From contig CAIJYV010000022.1 in assembly GCA_903825035.1 (NCBI GenBank), positions 1 to 64,000 on the forward strand: DNA of 64,000 nt. Reading direction: 5' to 3'. Both the position numbers and the translations under genes were made by a program. How positions within the stretch are numbered: position 1 is the stretch's first letter; each line of letters begins with the position of its first letter. The stretch comes from an uncultured Actinomycetes bacterium (GTDB lineage: Bacteria; Actinomycetota; Acidimicrobiia; Acidimicrobiales; RAAP-2). Under the pieces are notes generated by a model. The model saw only the letters and a program-made list of their open reading frames with translations. It ran no database searches and was not told the origin of the DNA. Of this stretch, positions 43,101 to 53,619 are shown in pieces.

Positions 43101-43298
43101 CGGAAAACTTCGGGACTTGAAGTTTCCGATCGCATCGTGCTCCACGTCACGGGAATTGAGGACCTCGCCGACGGATTTACAACCTTGGCGAGCGAAGTTT
43201 TGGCGATTGACATTATTACCGGAGTAGGTTCAGGCGACGGTTCAAAACTTGAACTTGACGACGAGCGCGAGGCTTTTGCTTGGCTCGTAAAGGCCTAG
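40164..43298 (+). CDS. ileS: Isoleucyl-tRNA synthetase, IleRS2 type with GxHH signature
   Basis: Charges tRNA-Ile. 1044 residues: Rossmann core split by an editing (CP1) domain, then anticodon-binding and C-terminal domains. Zinc-ligand pairs include CPRCGT, CWRCGT and CRTC. KMSKS is intact at 598-602. The first signature, normally HxGH, reads G55-L56-H57-H58 in [12 protein letters not shown], so His and Gly are exchanged. The Thermus-like neighbourhood ([21 protein letters not shown]) marks the IleRS2 group, which is naturally mupirocin-tolerant. The swapped signature has been linked to very high resistance in that group. The GTG start has a good AAGGAG. The stop overlaps the convergent marR by 4 nt. 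Confidence 0.95.
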   Translation: [1044 protein letters not shown]

Positions 43299-43750
43299 TG
43301 CGCGTTTAGCTTGCCGAGCAGAGTTGCGAGCGATTTGCGCTCACCCGCGTTAAGACGCTCGGCCAGGGTGGCTTGCAGAAATTCCATGTGAGTGGCCAAA
43401 GCGGCATCGAGCTTTCGATTGCCCGCCTCGGTGATTGCGACGTAGATGGCACGTCGATCGGTTGGGCAGAGCTCACGTACAACAAAACCTGCCTCTTCCA
43501 AGCGATCAATTAATCGGGTAGTGCCACCGGTGGAGTGAACGATGGCGTCGGCAATCTCATTCATCTTGAGTCGTCCAGAATCCACCTTGCGAAGGTGCAA
43601 AAGCGCATCGAACCAAGCCAGTGGGAGTTCGCAGTACTTCTCCAGCTCTTCACCCAAGTCCTTGGTGAGACGGGCGTTGGTGTCCATCAGGAGACCAAAG
43701 AGCAGTACCTTTTCATCCCCAGACGGGCAAATGGTGGGTTCAAAGCTCAT
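43295..43750 (-). CDS. MarR family transcriptional regulator
   Basis: 151 residues with a winged-helix core. The recognition region reads KMNEIADAIVHSTGGTTRLIDRLEEAGFV and the wing CPTDRRAIYVAITEAG, both typical of MarR. Three Cys residues (near positions 8, 40 and 94) could respond to oxidants, but none sits in the OhrR sensing position I know. TAGATT (43757-43762) ends 6 nt before the ATG, so it is likely leaderless. Divergent from yceI; a palindrome in the shared 112-bp region is the probable binding site. MarR dimers usually repress neighbours until a small molecule or oxidant binds. Confidence 0.88.
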   Translation of the reverse strand: MSFEPTICPSGDEKVLLFGLLMDTNARLTKDLGEELEKYCELPLAWFDALLHLRKVDSGRLKMNEIADAIVHSTGGTTRLIDRLEEAGFVVRELCPTDRRAIYVAITEAGNRKLDAALATHMEFLQATLAERLNAGERKSLATLLGKLNAH

Positions 43751-43756
43751 ATGTCC

Positions 43757-43762
43757 AATCTA
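43757..43762 (-). promoter_or_regulatory. Leaderless -10 box of marR
   Basis: TAGATT on the minus strand ends 6 nt before ATG 43750. It lies about 35 bp from the palindrome over the yceI promoter. Confidence 0.5.
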
Positions 43763-43790
43763 GCATTTAGTTGCTTACAAAATAATTGAT

Positions 43791-43819
43791 TTGCAAATAG
43801 TTGTATAAGCAATTATAAT
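43791..43819 (+). promoter_or_regulatory. yceI promoter with embedded MarR-type operator
   Basis: TTGCAA (-35, 43791-43796) and consensus TATAAT (-10, 43814-43819) are 17 bp apart. The spacer plus the first bases of the -10 form the imperfect palindrome ATAGTTGTATAAGCAATTAT (43797-43816, 14 of 20 positions symmetric, TTG/CAA half-sites). A second TTG-N4-CAA element lies at 43771-43780, nearer marR. Occupancy would block RNA polymerase directly. Confidence 0.65.
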
Positions 43820-43862
43820 GAACAGGTACACAAAAGTGTCCATATCCAATAAGGAGAAACAA

Positions 43863-44405
43863 ATGAGCAACCTTCCAGCTCCTGGTGTTTACACCATCGA
43901 CTCAGTTCACTCACACGTCGGTTTCAGCGTTCGACACTTGGTTGCGGCCAAGGTACGCGGTGAATTCACCGAGTACACCGGCACCGTAACCATGGGTGAC
44001 AGCGCCGAGACCTCTTCGGTAGAGGCCACCGTAAACGCTGCTTCGATCACCACGAACAACGACATGCGCGACGGCCACTTGAAGTCCGCTGACTTCCTTG
44101 ACCTCGAGAACCACCCCAACTTGACCTTCAAGTCAACCTCGATCAAGCCCAAGGGCGACAACTACGTGATGACCGGTGACCTCACCCTTCGTGGCGTTAC
44201 CAAGTCCGTTGACTTCGATCTCGAGTTCCTCGGAACTGGTCCTTCGGCTCAGCCAGGTGTGACCATGGCCGGTTTCGAAGCTAAGACTGAAATCGACCGT
44301 CGTGACTTCAACGTCAACTTCGAAGCAACTCTCGAAAACGGTGGACTTGTTGTTGGTAACAAGGTCACCCTCGAGTTGAACATCGAAATTAACAAAGCTG
44401 ACTAG
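43863..44405 (+). CDS. YceI family polyisoprenoid-binding lipocalin-like protein
   Basis: 180 residues, eight-stranded extended barrel of the YceI family. Conserved YTIDSVHSHVGFSVRHL, VEATVNAASITTNNDMRDGHLKSADFLD and GDLTLRGVTKSVDFDLE are all present. Family members bind isoprenoid quinones or fatty amides. Acid- or oxidant-inducible expression is known in other bacteria. No signal peptide, so cytoplasmic. ATG 43863 with AAGGAG is chosen over 43818. Controlled by a strong promoter overlapped by a MarR-type palindrome. Terminator 16 nt after the stop. Confidence 0.92.
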   Translation: MSNLPAPGVYTIDSVHSHVGFSVRHLVAAKVRGEFTEYTGTVTMGDSAETSSVEATVNAASITTNNDMRDGHLKSADFLDLENHPNLTFKSTSIKPKGDNYVMTGDLTLRGVTKSVDFDLEFLGTGPSAQPGVTMAGFEAKTEIDRRDFNVNFEATLENGGLVVGNKVTLELNIEINKAD

Positions 44406-44420
44406 TAAATCTTGCTAGCC

Positions 44421-44455
44421 AAAGGCCGGGGGCGATGCCCCCGGCCTTTTGCATT
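44421..44455 (+). terminator. Terminator after yceI
   Basis: Stem AAAGGCCGGGGGC / GCCCCCGGCCTTT with a GAT loop (44421-44449) and T-rich tail. Confidence 0.9.
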
Positions 44456-44462
44456 TACTCGG

Positions 44463-44468
44463 TAGGGT
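44463..44468 (+). promoter_or_regulatory. -10 box of the MFS gene at 44477
   Basis: TAGGGT ends 8 nt before ATG 44477; no Shine-Dalgarno sequence. Likely leaderless. Confidence 0.4.
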
Positions 44469-44476
44469 AGATACCC

Positions 44477-45727
44477 ATGGCCTTTGCTTCGTTCGCACCG
44501 CTTCGTCACCGAAGTTTCGCCCTCGCCCTCTCTTCGTCGTTTATATCCTCGACTGGAACCTGGATGCAGTCGGTGGCACTGGGCGTGTACCTCACACAAA
44601 CCACTCACAACCCTGAATGGCTTGGGCTTATTACCTTGGCCGCTTGGTTACCGGCACTAATCGGTTCGCCTCTAGGCGGGGTTATGGCCGACCGCAAACA
44701 CCGTCAACGATGGATTCAGATGATGAACAGCGCCATGGCGCTGAGCGCTACGGGGTTGGCGGTCGCCCAGTTGACCGGCCATCTCTCGCCCACCTTGGCG
44801 TGCTGCTTGGCACTGGTCGAAGGGTTTTGTGGAGCCGCTTCTTGGGCGGCGTGGCAGTCGCTTATGCCCGACCTGGTCGAAAAAGATGAAGTACTCGCCG
44901 CGGTTTCGATGGCCTCGGCTCAGTTCAACTTGGGCCGAATTATCGGACCCCTTTTGGCAGGAGTCGCTCTCGCCGTTGGTTCTCCTGGCTGGTGCTTCGC
45001 GCTTAACGCTGGCTCCTTCCTCGTCGTTGTGGTCATCTTTTCGTACGTACGCAGCGCACCTCGGCCAGCGGTGACGACGAAGTTGGAATTCTTCTCCGAA
45101 ATACGCCACGGAATTCGTGAAGCGTGGCGAGTGAAGGGATGTCGGTACCCGATTATTGCTGTCGGAACGCTGGCCTTCATCATTAGCCCCTTCATAGCGC
45201 TCGTTCCGGCGATGGCGATTGACGTCTTACGAGCGGGCAAGGTCGGGACTTCGTGGTTGGTGACCGCCCAAGGGGTTGGGGCCGTTATCGGGGCGATTTT
45301 TCTTCCTCACTTCGCCAAGCGAACCTCTCGGGTGGTCATCTTGCGAATCGTGGCGATCGGTCTCGTGCTGGGTATCGCGGGATATGCCGTTGCCCAAACC
45401 TTGGTTGAAAGTGTTCTTTGCCTAGTGGTGGTCGGCCTCTGTTACGTCGGAACCTTGAATGGACTGAACGCCTCAGTTCAGATTCACGCCCCGACAAAAG
45501 CACGATCTCGAATACTGTCTCTTTACACACTCTCTTTATCTATTTGGTACCCCTTTGGCGCACTTTTGCAATCGGCCATCGCCAAACAATGGGGAGTTCG
45601 CCAGATCACCCTGATCAGCGCCGTGGCCATGGCGGTGCTGCTGGCTGGAATTTTCCTCTTTAAACCAAACTTCTTTAGGGCTATGGGACCTGCGCCGTCT
45701 GACACTGAGGAATTGCTGGCAGAATAG
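44477..45727 (+). CDS. MFS transporter, DHA3/EntS-type
   Basis: 416 residues and 12 helices. The opening FAPLRHRSFALALSSSFISSTGTWMQSVALGVYL and the motif GSPLGGVMADRKHRQRW are typical of the MFS_3 (DHA3) group, which includes siderophore and macrolide exporters. Substrate unknown. Likely leaderless. The stop is 4 nt before the succinate-semialdehyde dehydrogenase ATG, so the genes are probably co-transcribed. Confidence 0.83.
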   Translation: MAFASFAPLRHRSFALALSSSFISSTGTWMQSVALGVYLTQTTHNPEWLGLITLAAWLPALIGSPLGGVMADRKHRQRWIQMMNSAMALSATGLAVAQLTGHLSPTLACCLALVEGFCGAASWAAWQSLMPDLVEKDEVLAAVSMASAQFNLGRIIGPLLAGVALAVGSPGWCFALNAGSFLVVVVIFSYVRSAPRPAVTTKLEFFSEIRHGIREAWRVKGCRYPIIAVGTLAFIISPFIALVPAMAIDVLRAGKVGTSWLVTAQGVGAVIGAIFLPHFAKRTSRVVILRIVAIGLVLGIAGYAVAQTLVESVLCLVVVGLCYVGTLNGLNASVQIHAPTKARSRILSLYTLSLSIWYPFGALLQSAIAKQWGVRQITLISAVAMAVLLAGIFLFKPNFFRAMGPAPSDTEELLAE

Positions 45728-45731
45728 GGGA

Positions 45732-47096
45732 ATGCCCTTTATTGCAACGAATCCAGCCACCGGCAAAGTTATTGCCGAATATCCAGCCTTCAACGCAGTT
45801 GAAGTAGAGAGCGCCCTCGCCGAGGCTCAGTCTGGGTACGAAACGTGGTCGGCAATGAGCTTCGCCGAGCGTGCGACGTTGATGACCCGTGCAGCCGAAT
45901 TGCTCGAAAGTGAACTTCCTGCCGTCGCTGAGCTCATGACCAGCGAGATGGGCAAGACCTTCGCCGCCGCTAAGGGTGAAGCCGCGAAGTGTGCCATGAG
46001 CATGCGCTACTACGCCGAACACGCTGAAGAGATGCTGACCGAGCAGATTGTAAAGACCAGCGGTTCGCGCTCTGGTATTCGCTACGAGCCAATTGGCGTC
46101 ATCTTCGCGGTTATGCCCTGGAACTTCCCTCTGTGGCAGGTTGTTCGCATGGCGGCACCAACCATCATGGCCGGCAACGCAGTTGCCTTTAAACACGCAC
46201 CCAATGTTCCTGGCTGTGCCCTCTACATGCACGACTTGTTTATTCGCGCCGGATTCCCGAGGGGAGTATTGCGCAACATGTTCGTCGAAGTTGAGCAGGT
46301 TGCCGACATCATCGCCGACGACCGCATCGTCGCGGTATCACTCACTGGTTCTGAGCGTGCGGGAAGAAGCATTGCTGCCGTGGCGGGCCAGAACCTCAAG
46401 AAGGTTTTGCTCGAGCTCGGTGGCTCGGACCCCTTTATCGTGGCCTCGTCGGTCGACATGGAGCGCACCATTCCTTTGGCGGTGACGGCGCGCGTTCAAA
46501 ATAACGGCCAAGCCTGCATCGCTTCAAAGCGTTACATCGTCGTGCAAGACCGTGCCGAAGAGTTCATCGAGAAGTTCACTGCGGCCATGGCCGCCGTACC
46601 GGTGGGTGACCCAATGTCCCCCGAAACTGTTGTGGGGCCGCTGGTCAACAAGTCCCAACTCGACATCTTGACTCGACAGGTGAACGAATCCGTAGCCAAG
46701 GGTGCGAAAGTGCTCACCGGAGGCGCCCCAGTAGGGGGTGAGGGTTACTACTTCCCACCAACTGTCCTTGTTGATACGGCCAAAGACTCACCGGCAAATT
46801 GTGAAGAACTGTTTGGGCCAGTTGCGGTAATTCACGTGGTGAAGGACCTTGACGAAGCCATTGAGTTGGCCAACGACATCCCCTGGGGACTAGGCGGTTC
46901 GATTTGGGCTACCGACGATGCGGAAATTGAAAAAGCCATTAACGGAATTGACGCCGGCATGGTCTTCGCGAACGCGGTCGTAGTTTCAATGCCCGAGCTG
47001 CCCTTTGGCGGAACCAAGCAATCTGGTTTTGGTCGCGAACTAACTGCCTTTGGAATGCGCGAGTTCACGAACCAGAAGTCTTACTTCGTCGCGTGA
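45732..47096 (+). CDS. gabD: Succinate-semialdehyde dehydrogenase, NAD(P)+
   Basis: 454 residues. Catalytic Cys262 (NNGQACIASKR), Glu228 (LLELGGSDPF) and Asn131 (MPWNFP) are present. Length and the LGGSDPFIV, FGGTKQSGFGRELT segments match the short SSADH group (GabD1 of mycobacteria), which oxidises succinate semialdehyde to succinate, the last step of GABA breakdown. It could complete the amine pathway of the 30-37 kb cluster although it is 9 kb away. AGGGGA overlaps the preceding stop as ribosome site. The stop overlaps the cysteine desulfurase GTG (GTGA). Confidence 0.85.
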   Translation: MPFIATNPATGKVIAEYPAFNAVEVESALAEAQSGYETWSAMSFAERATLMTRAAELLESELPAVAELMTSEMGKTFAAAKGEAAKCAMSMRYYAEHAEEMLTEQIVKTSGSRSGIRYEPIGVIFAVMPWNFPLWQVVRMAAPTIMAGNAVAFKHAPNVPGCALYMHDLFIRAGFPRGVLRNMFVEVEQVADIIADDRIVAVSLTGSERAGRSIAAVAGQNLKKVLLELGGSDPFIVASSVDMERTIPLAVTARVQNNGQACIASKRYIVVQDRAEEFIEKFTAAMAAVPVGDPMSPETVVGPLVNKSQLDILTRQVNESVAKGAKVLTGGAPVGGEGYYFPPTVLVDTAKDSPANCEELFGPVAVIHVVKDLDEAIELANDIPWGLGGSIWATDDAEIEKAINGIDAGMVFANAVVVSMPELPFGGTKQSGFGRELTAFGMREFTNQKSYFVA

Positions 47097-48250
47097 CCCT
47101 GTATTACTTTGATCACGCCGCCTCGGCTCCACGTCGAGACGAGGTGACCGAAGCCATGGCTCCATTTCAGCATGGCGTCGTGGGTAATCCGAGCGGAATG
47201 CACAAAGCGGCTCGTGACGCACGGCGAGTAATTGAGGATGCGCGCGATCAAATTGCCGAATTCGTCGGTGCTCAACCAGGACAAGTGGTATTCACTGGAG
47301 GTGGCACCGAGTCCTGTCACATGGCGATTGCGGGGGTGGCGAACGCCTATCGTCGGGCCAAGGGGTCGGCTCATGTTGTTACCTCCGCCATCGAACATCA
47401 CGCAGTTTTAGATTGTGTCACGACCCTGCAACGTGATTACCCCACTGTCACGAGTAACGAATTGGGTGTTGATAGCGACGGCGTCGTAAAGCTTGATGAA
47501 TTGGCGGGGATTCTGAAACCGAATACCGCCATAGTTTCAGTGATGAGTGCCAATAACGAGACCGGCGTAATTCAGCCGCTTCATGGACTGGCCCAGACAT
47601 TGCGTGAACTCAACCCCGAGGTAGTCACCCACACCGACGCCGTGGCGGCCGCACCCTGGCTTGATCTAGCGGAGGTCACGAGAGAAATTGATCTCGTGTC
47701 GATCTGCTCGCACAAACTGGGCGGACCGGTCAACGCCGGAGCGTTGATCATTCGCCGGTCGCTGCCCTTTGACGCAATCATTCCTGGTGGTGGGCAAGAG
47801 CGGGGACAACGCGGAGGCACCGTGGACGTGGCGGCCGCGGTTGGGCTCGCGACGGCAACGAAGTTGGTTTCGCAGGAACGTGAAGAGTCAGCCGCTAAGG
47901 CCAGAGCCCTCCAAAGAATGATGCACGAAGCACTCAGCCAGATCTCGGGATGCGTGGTCACTGCACCCAGTGCGAGCAAGGTGCCGGGAACGGTACATCT
48001 CACCTTCGAAGGTATTGCCAGTGACGAATTGCTCTTTTTACTGGACCACGCTGGTATTTGCGCGTCCGCGGCTGCTAGCTGCTCTTCGGGAGCAGCCAAG
48101 CCCAGCCACGTTCTAGGTGCGATGGGGGTCAGTGATTCACGGGCTCGTGGATCATTGCGACTTTCCCTGGGTCGAGAGACCACGCAAGCCGAGGTTGACT
48201 ACGTCATTGCGAATGTGGCCAGAATTGCCTCGCAACTAACTCGGGTCTAG
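47093..48250 (+). CDS. Cysteine desulfurase (IscS/NifS family)
   Basis: Takes sulfur from cysteine as an enzyme persulfide, for tRNA thiolation and possibly Fe-S assembly. 385 residues. YYFDHAASAP start, PLP Lys208 (ICSHKLGGP), His102/103 in AIEHHAVL, Asp182 in HTDAV, and the persulfide Cys330 in ASAAASCSSGA. The group-I extended loop carries the Cys. The gene lies 29 nt before mnmA, the usual actinobacterial pairing, so its main client is probably MnmA. GTG start inside the preceding stop indicates coupling. Confidence 0.92.
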   Translation: MTLYYFDHAASAPRRDEVTEAMAPFQHGVVGNPSGMHKAARDARRVIEDARDQIAEFVGAQPGQVVFTGGGTESCHMAIAGVANAYRRAKGSAHVVTSAIEHHAVLDCVTTLQRDYPTVTSNELGVDSDGVVKLDELAGILKPNTAIVSVMSANNETGVIQPLHGLAQTLRELNPEVVTHTDAVAAAPWLDLAEVTREIDLVSICSHKLGGPVNAGALIIRRSLPFDAIIPGGGQERGQRGGTVDVAAAVGLATATKLVSQEREESAAKARALQRMMHEALSQISGCVVTAPSASKVPGTVHLTFEGIASDELLFLLDHAGICASAAASCSSGAAKPSHVLGAMGVSDSRARGSLRLSLGRETTQAEVDYVIANVARIASQLTRV

Positions 48251-48279
48251 CCGGTCCCACAAACTGGCAAACTAGAACG

Positions 48280-51365
<3,086 letters not shown>

Positions 51366-51390
51366 GGAAACGAAAAAGAGGTAATTCCCA

Positions 51391-53250
51391 ATGGCTGCAT
51401 CGACGTTCTCACCAGGACACGTACTCGCTAAGCGTTACCAGATCCAAGAACTCATTGGCGTGGGAACCACTGCCGAGGTTTACATCGCCGAAGACCTCTC
51501 ACTGCACCGCACAATTGTGGCCAAGGTGCTTTTGCCCGAACTCGCTGCTCATAACGATGTGCGTAATGAATTTCGTGACCACATCGTTCGTGGCGCAACC
51601 TTAAGCCACCCGAGCATCGCAAAAATCTTTGACGGGGGACAAGATTCCGGTGCCTACTTCATGATTACCGAGTACTTGCCGGGCGGCTCACTCGCTGAGC
51701 TCATCGGTGAGGGCCAAGTCCTGTCAATGGCCGACGCCGCAAAGATTGGCCAAGACATCGCATCGGCTCTGGACTATTTGGCTCGAGAAGGTTTCGTTCT
51801 CGGCTCGCTAACGCCCGCGAAGTTGTTGTTCGATCAAGCGGGAAATATTCGCATTGCTGATGTTGCGCTCGCTGGCCTGGCCGACAACTATCGTCACGAC
51901 TTCACGCTTAATCAAGTGCGCTACTTAAGTCCCGAGCAAGCCCAAGGTCTTCCCGCCACCGAGAAGAGCGATGTCTACGCACTCGCTCTAATTATTTTTG
52001 AAGCCCTCACCGGTGAGCACGCGTTCCCAGGCAATTCGGCCGAACAGGTATTGCGTGACCGCATCACGTCGCCAATTCCCGCCCGTGGCGAATTGGGCAC
52101 CTTGGACATGGTCCTCGCCCAAGCCACCGTGCCAGATCCCGCAATGCGAGTCGACGCCTCCCAGCTCGAGCAACGCTTGTCAGGCATTGTCGAAACGATT
52201 CCTTCGTATTCAGAAATTCCCGCCGATAGCTCGGGCGACCCCTTCGACTGGGGATTTGAGGACGAAGTAGAAGAAGAGCAGAGCTTTGAAGAGGTAGCAC
52301 CGACACCATTCAAGGTGCGCGAACTTCCTGAGCGGGGGGCCGCCATTGGGTTTAACCCCGACGCCGTTCAAATCTCTGGTGGGCGACGCGCGCGTGATGT
52401 CGTGAATACTCGTGACTTCCAAGAAGTTAACGATGAGCAGGAGCCAATTGTAAAGGCCCGACCTGTTCCTCGCCGTCCCATGATTGATTCAGACCTAGTA
52501 TCGGCCAGCCGCCCTCGGGGATCTCGCCGAGGACTCGTGTTGGCGAGCATCGTGATTGTGGTGCTGCTCATTGCCGGTGGTGGCATGTTCGTCGCGGGCA
52601 TGTTTTCTTCATCCTCGACTGTGCCGTCTTTGGTGGGCAAGTCGATGACCGACGCAAGTTCGCTCGCCGCTAAGGCGGGTATTACTCTCACCGTTTCTTC
52701 ACACGCCCACTCAACCTCGGTGCCAGTGAATGACATCATCAGCCAAACTCCCGCCTCGGGAACTAGTTCGAAGTCGGTCAACGTCGTCGTCTCTGACGGT
52801 CCACTAATGACCACGATTCCAGCTGGTCTCAAGGGTCTGGACTGTGTTGGCGCTACAGCCAAACTGGCCCGGGTCGGCGTCGTTGCGACCTGCCCCGCAA
52901 CCCAACACGTGGCAAGCGCTACGGTCGCGGTCGGGCGCGTAGCGGAAGTTCTCTACAACTCGACGGTGAACCCAGTTTCGGTTCCATCGGGTGCTCACGT
53001 CATCTTGGCCCTCTCATCGGGTAAGGGGACGGGTACGACCACTACGACGACTGTCGCTGGTCCCGCCGTGCCAAACTTCGTGGGTATGTCCCCAGCTCAG
53101 GTCAACGCATTGTCGGCCTCTTCTGGTTACTACTACCACACCGTTGGAGTTCACGCCGGGACGAAGGGTTGGACTCGGGTCTTGAGCCAGAGCCCAGCTG
53201 CCGGAAGTCCGCTGAAAAAGCACAGCACGATCACCCTCAACGTCAACTAA
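51391..53250 (+). CDS. PASTA-domain membrane pseudokinase (PknB-like architecture)
   Basis: 619 residues with the layout of a Ser/Thr receptor kinase: kinase-like domain (16-265), acidic juxtamembrane region (266-380), one membrane helix (381-404), then three PASTA repeats (about 410-473, 474-548, 556-619). The ATP-site Lys45 and the APE-type SPEQ (180-183) remain. The catalytic loop HRDxKPxN is changed to L137-G-S139-L-T-P-A-K144, removing both the catalytic Asp and the Asn. The helix-C Glu is His64, DFG is D157-V-A, and the Gly loop is GVGTTAEV. It should not phosphorylate. It may bind ATP and act as a wall-sensing scaffold, because PASTA repeats bind muropeptides or lipid II. AGAGG precedes the ATG. 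Confidence 0.88.
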   Translation: MAASTFSPGHVLAKRYQIQELIGVGTTAEVYIAEDLSLHRTIVAKVLLPELAAHNDVRNEFRDHIVRGATLSHPSIAKIFDGGQDSGAYFMITEYLPGGSLAELIGEGQVLSMADAAKIGQDIASALDYLAREGFVLGSLTPAKLLFDQAGNIRIADVALAGLADNYRHDFTLNQVRYLSPEQAQGLPATEKSDVYALALIIFEALTGEHAFPGNSAEQVLRDRITSPIPARGELGTLDMVLAQATVPDPAMRVDASQLEQRLSGIVETIPSYSEIPADSSGDPFDWGFEDEVEEEQSFEEVAPTPFKVRELPERGAAIGFNPDAVQISGGRRARDVVNTRDFQEVNDEQEPIVKARPVPRRPMIDSDLVSASRPRGSRRGLVLASIVIVVLLIAGGGMFVAGMFSSSSTVPSLVGKSMTDASSLAAKAGITLTVSSHAHSTSVPVNDIISQTPASGTSSKSVNVVVSDGPLMTTIPAGLKGLDCVGATAKLARVGVVATCPATQHVASATVAVGRVAEVLYNSTVNPVSVPSGAHVILALSSGKGTGTTTTTTVAGPAVPNFVGMSPAQVNALSASSGYYYHTVGVHAGTKGWTRVLSQSPAAGSPLKKHSTITLNVN

Positions 53251-53276
53251 TTCGAGGGGAACTTCGAGGGCGAGGG

Positions 53277-53282
53277 TAGGCT
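53277..53282 (+). promoter_or_regulatory. -10 box of the gatCAB operon
   Basis: TAGGCT predicts a start near 53289 and a leader of about 28 nt before ATG 53317. Confidence 0.4.
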
Positions 53283-53316
53283 AGAGCCTCAAACCGTTCG
53301 AGAAGAGTCCACCAAC

Positions 53317-53619
53317 ATGAGTAGTCCACTCTCTAGAGAAGAGGTCGCCAAGGTCGCGAAATTGGCACGTTTGCGCATCACCGATGCCGAACTTGAGCAA
53401 TTCACTGAACAGCTTGGCCAAATCCTCGAGCACGCCCACGACATGACCTCTCTCAATCTCGCTGATGTCGAGCCCACGGGCCACCCCTTCGGATTAATCA
53501 ATGTGATGCGTGATGATGTCGTTCGCCCGTCACTGGATCGCGACGCGGTCTTGGCTGAAGCACCAGCTTCCGAAGATGGTCGATTCGCAGTTCCTCGCAT
53601 TATGGGAGAAGCACCATGA
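53317..53619 (+). CDS. gatC: Glutamyl-tRNA(Gln)/Asp-tRNA(Asn) amidotransferase subunit C
   Basis: 100 residues. LSREEVAKVAKLARLRITDAELEQF start and the LNLADVEPTGHPFGLINVMRDDV segment that wraps GatA are typical. The small subunit stabilises GatA-GatB. The stop overlaps gatA by ATGA. Confidence 0.94.
   Translation: MSSPLSREEVAKVAKLARLRITDAELEQFTEQLGQILEHAHDMTSLNLADVEPTGHPFGLINVMRDDVVRPSLDRDAVLAEAPASEDGRFAVPRIMGEAP

Noticed and set aside
47581-48183. 200-residue minus-strand open frame
   Set aside because: Lies entirely within the cysteine desulfurase gene and has shadow composition (Ser/Arg/Pro-rich), with no motif and no ribosome site.
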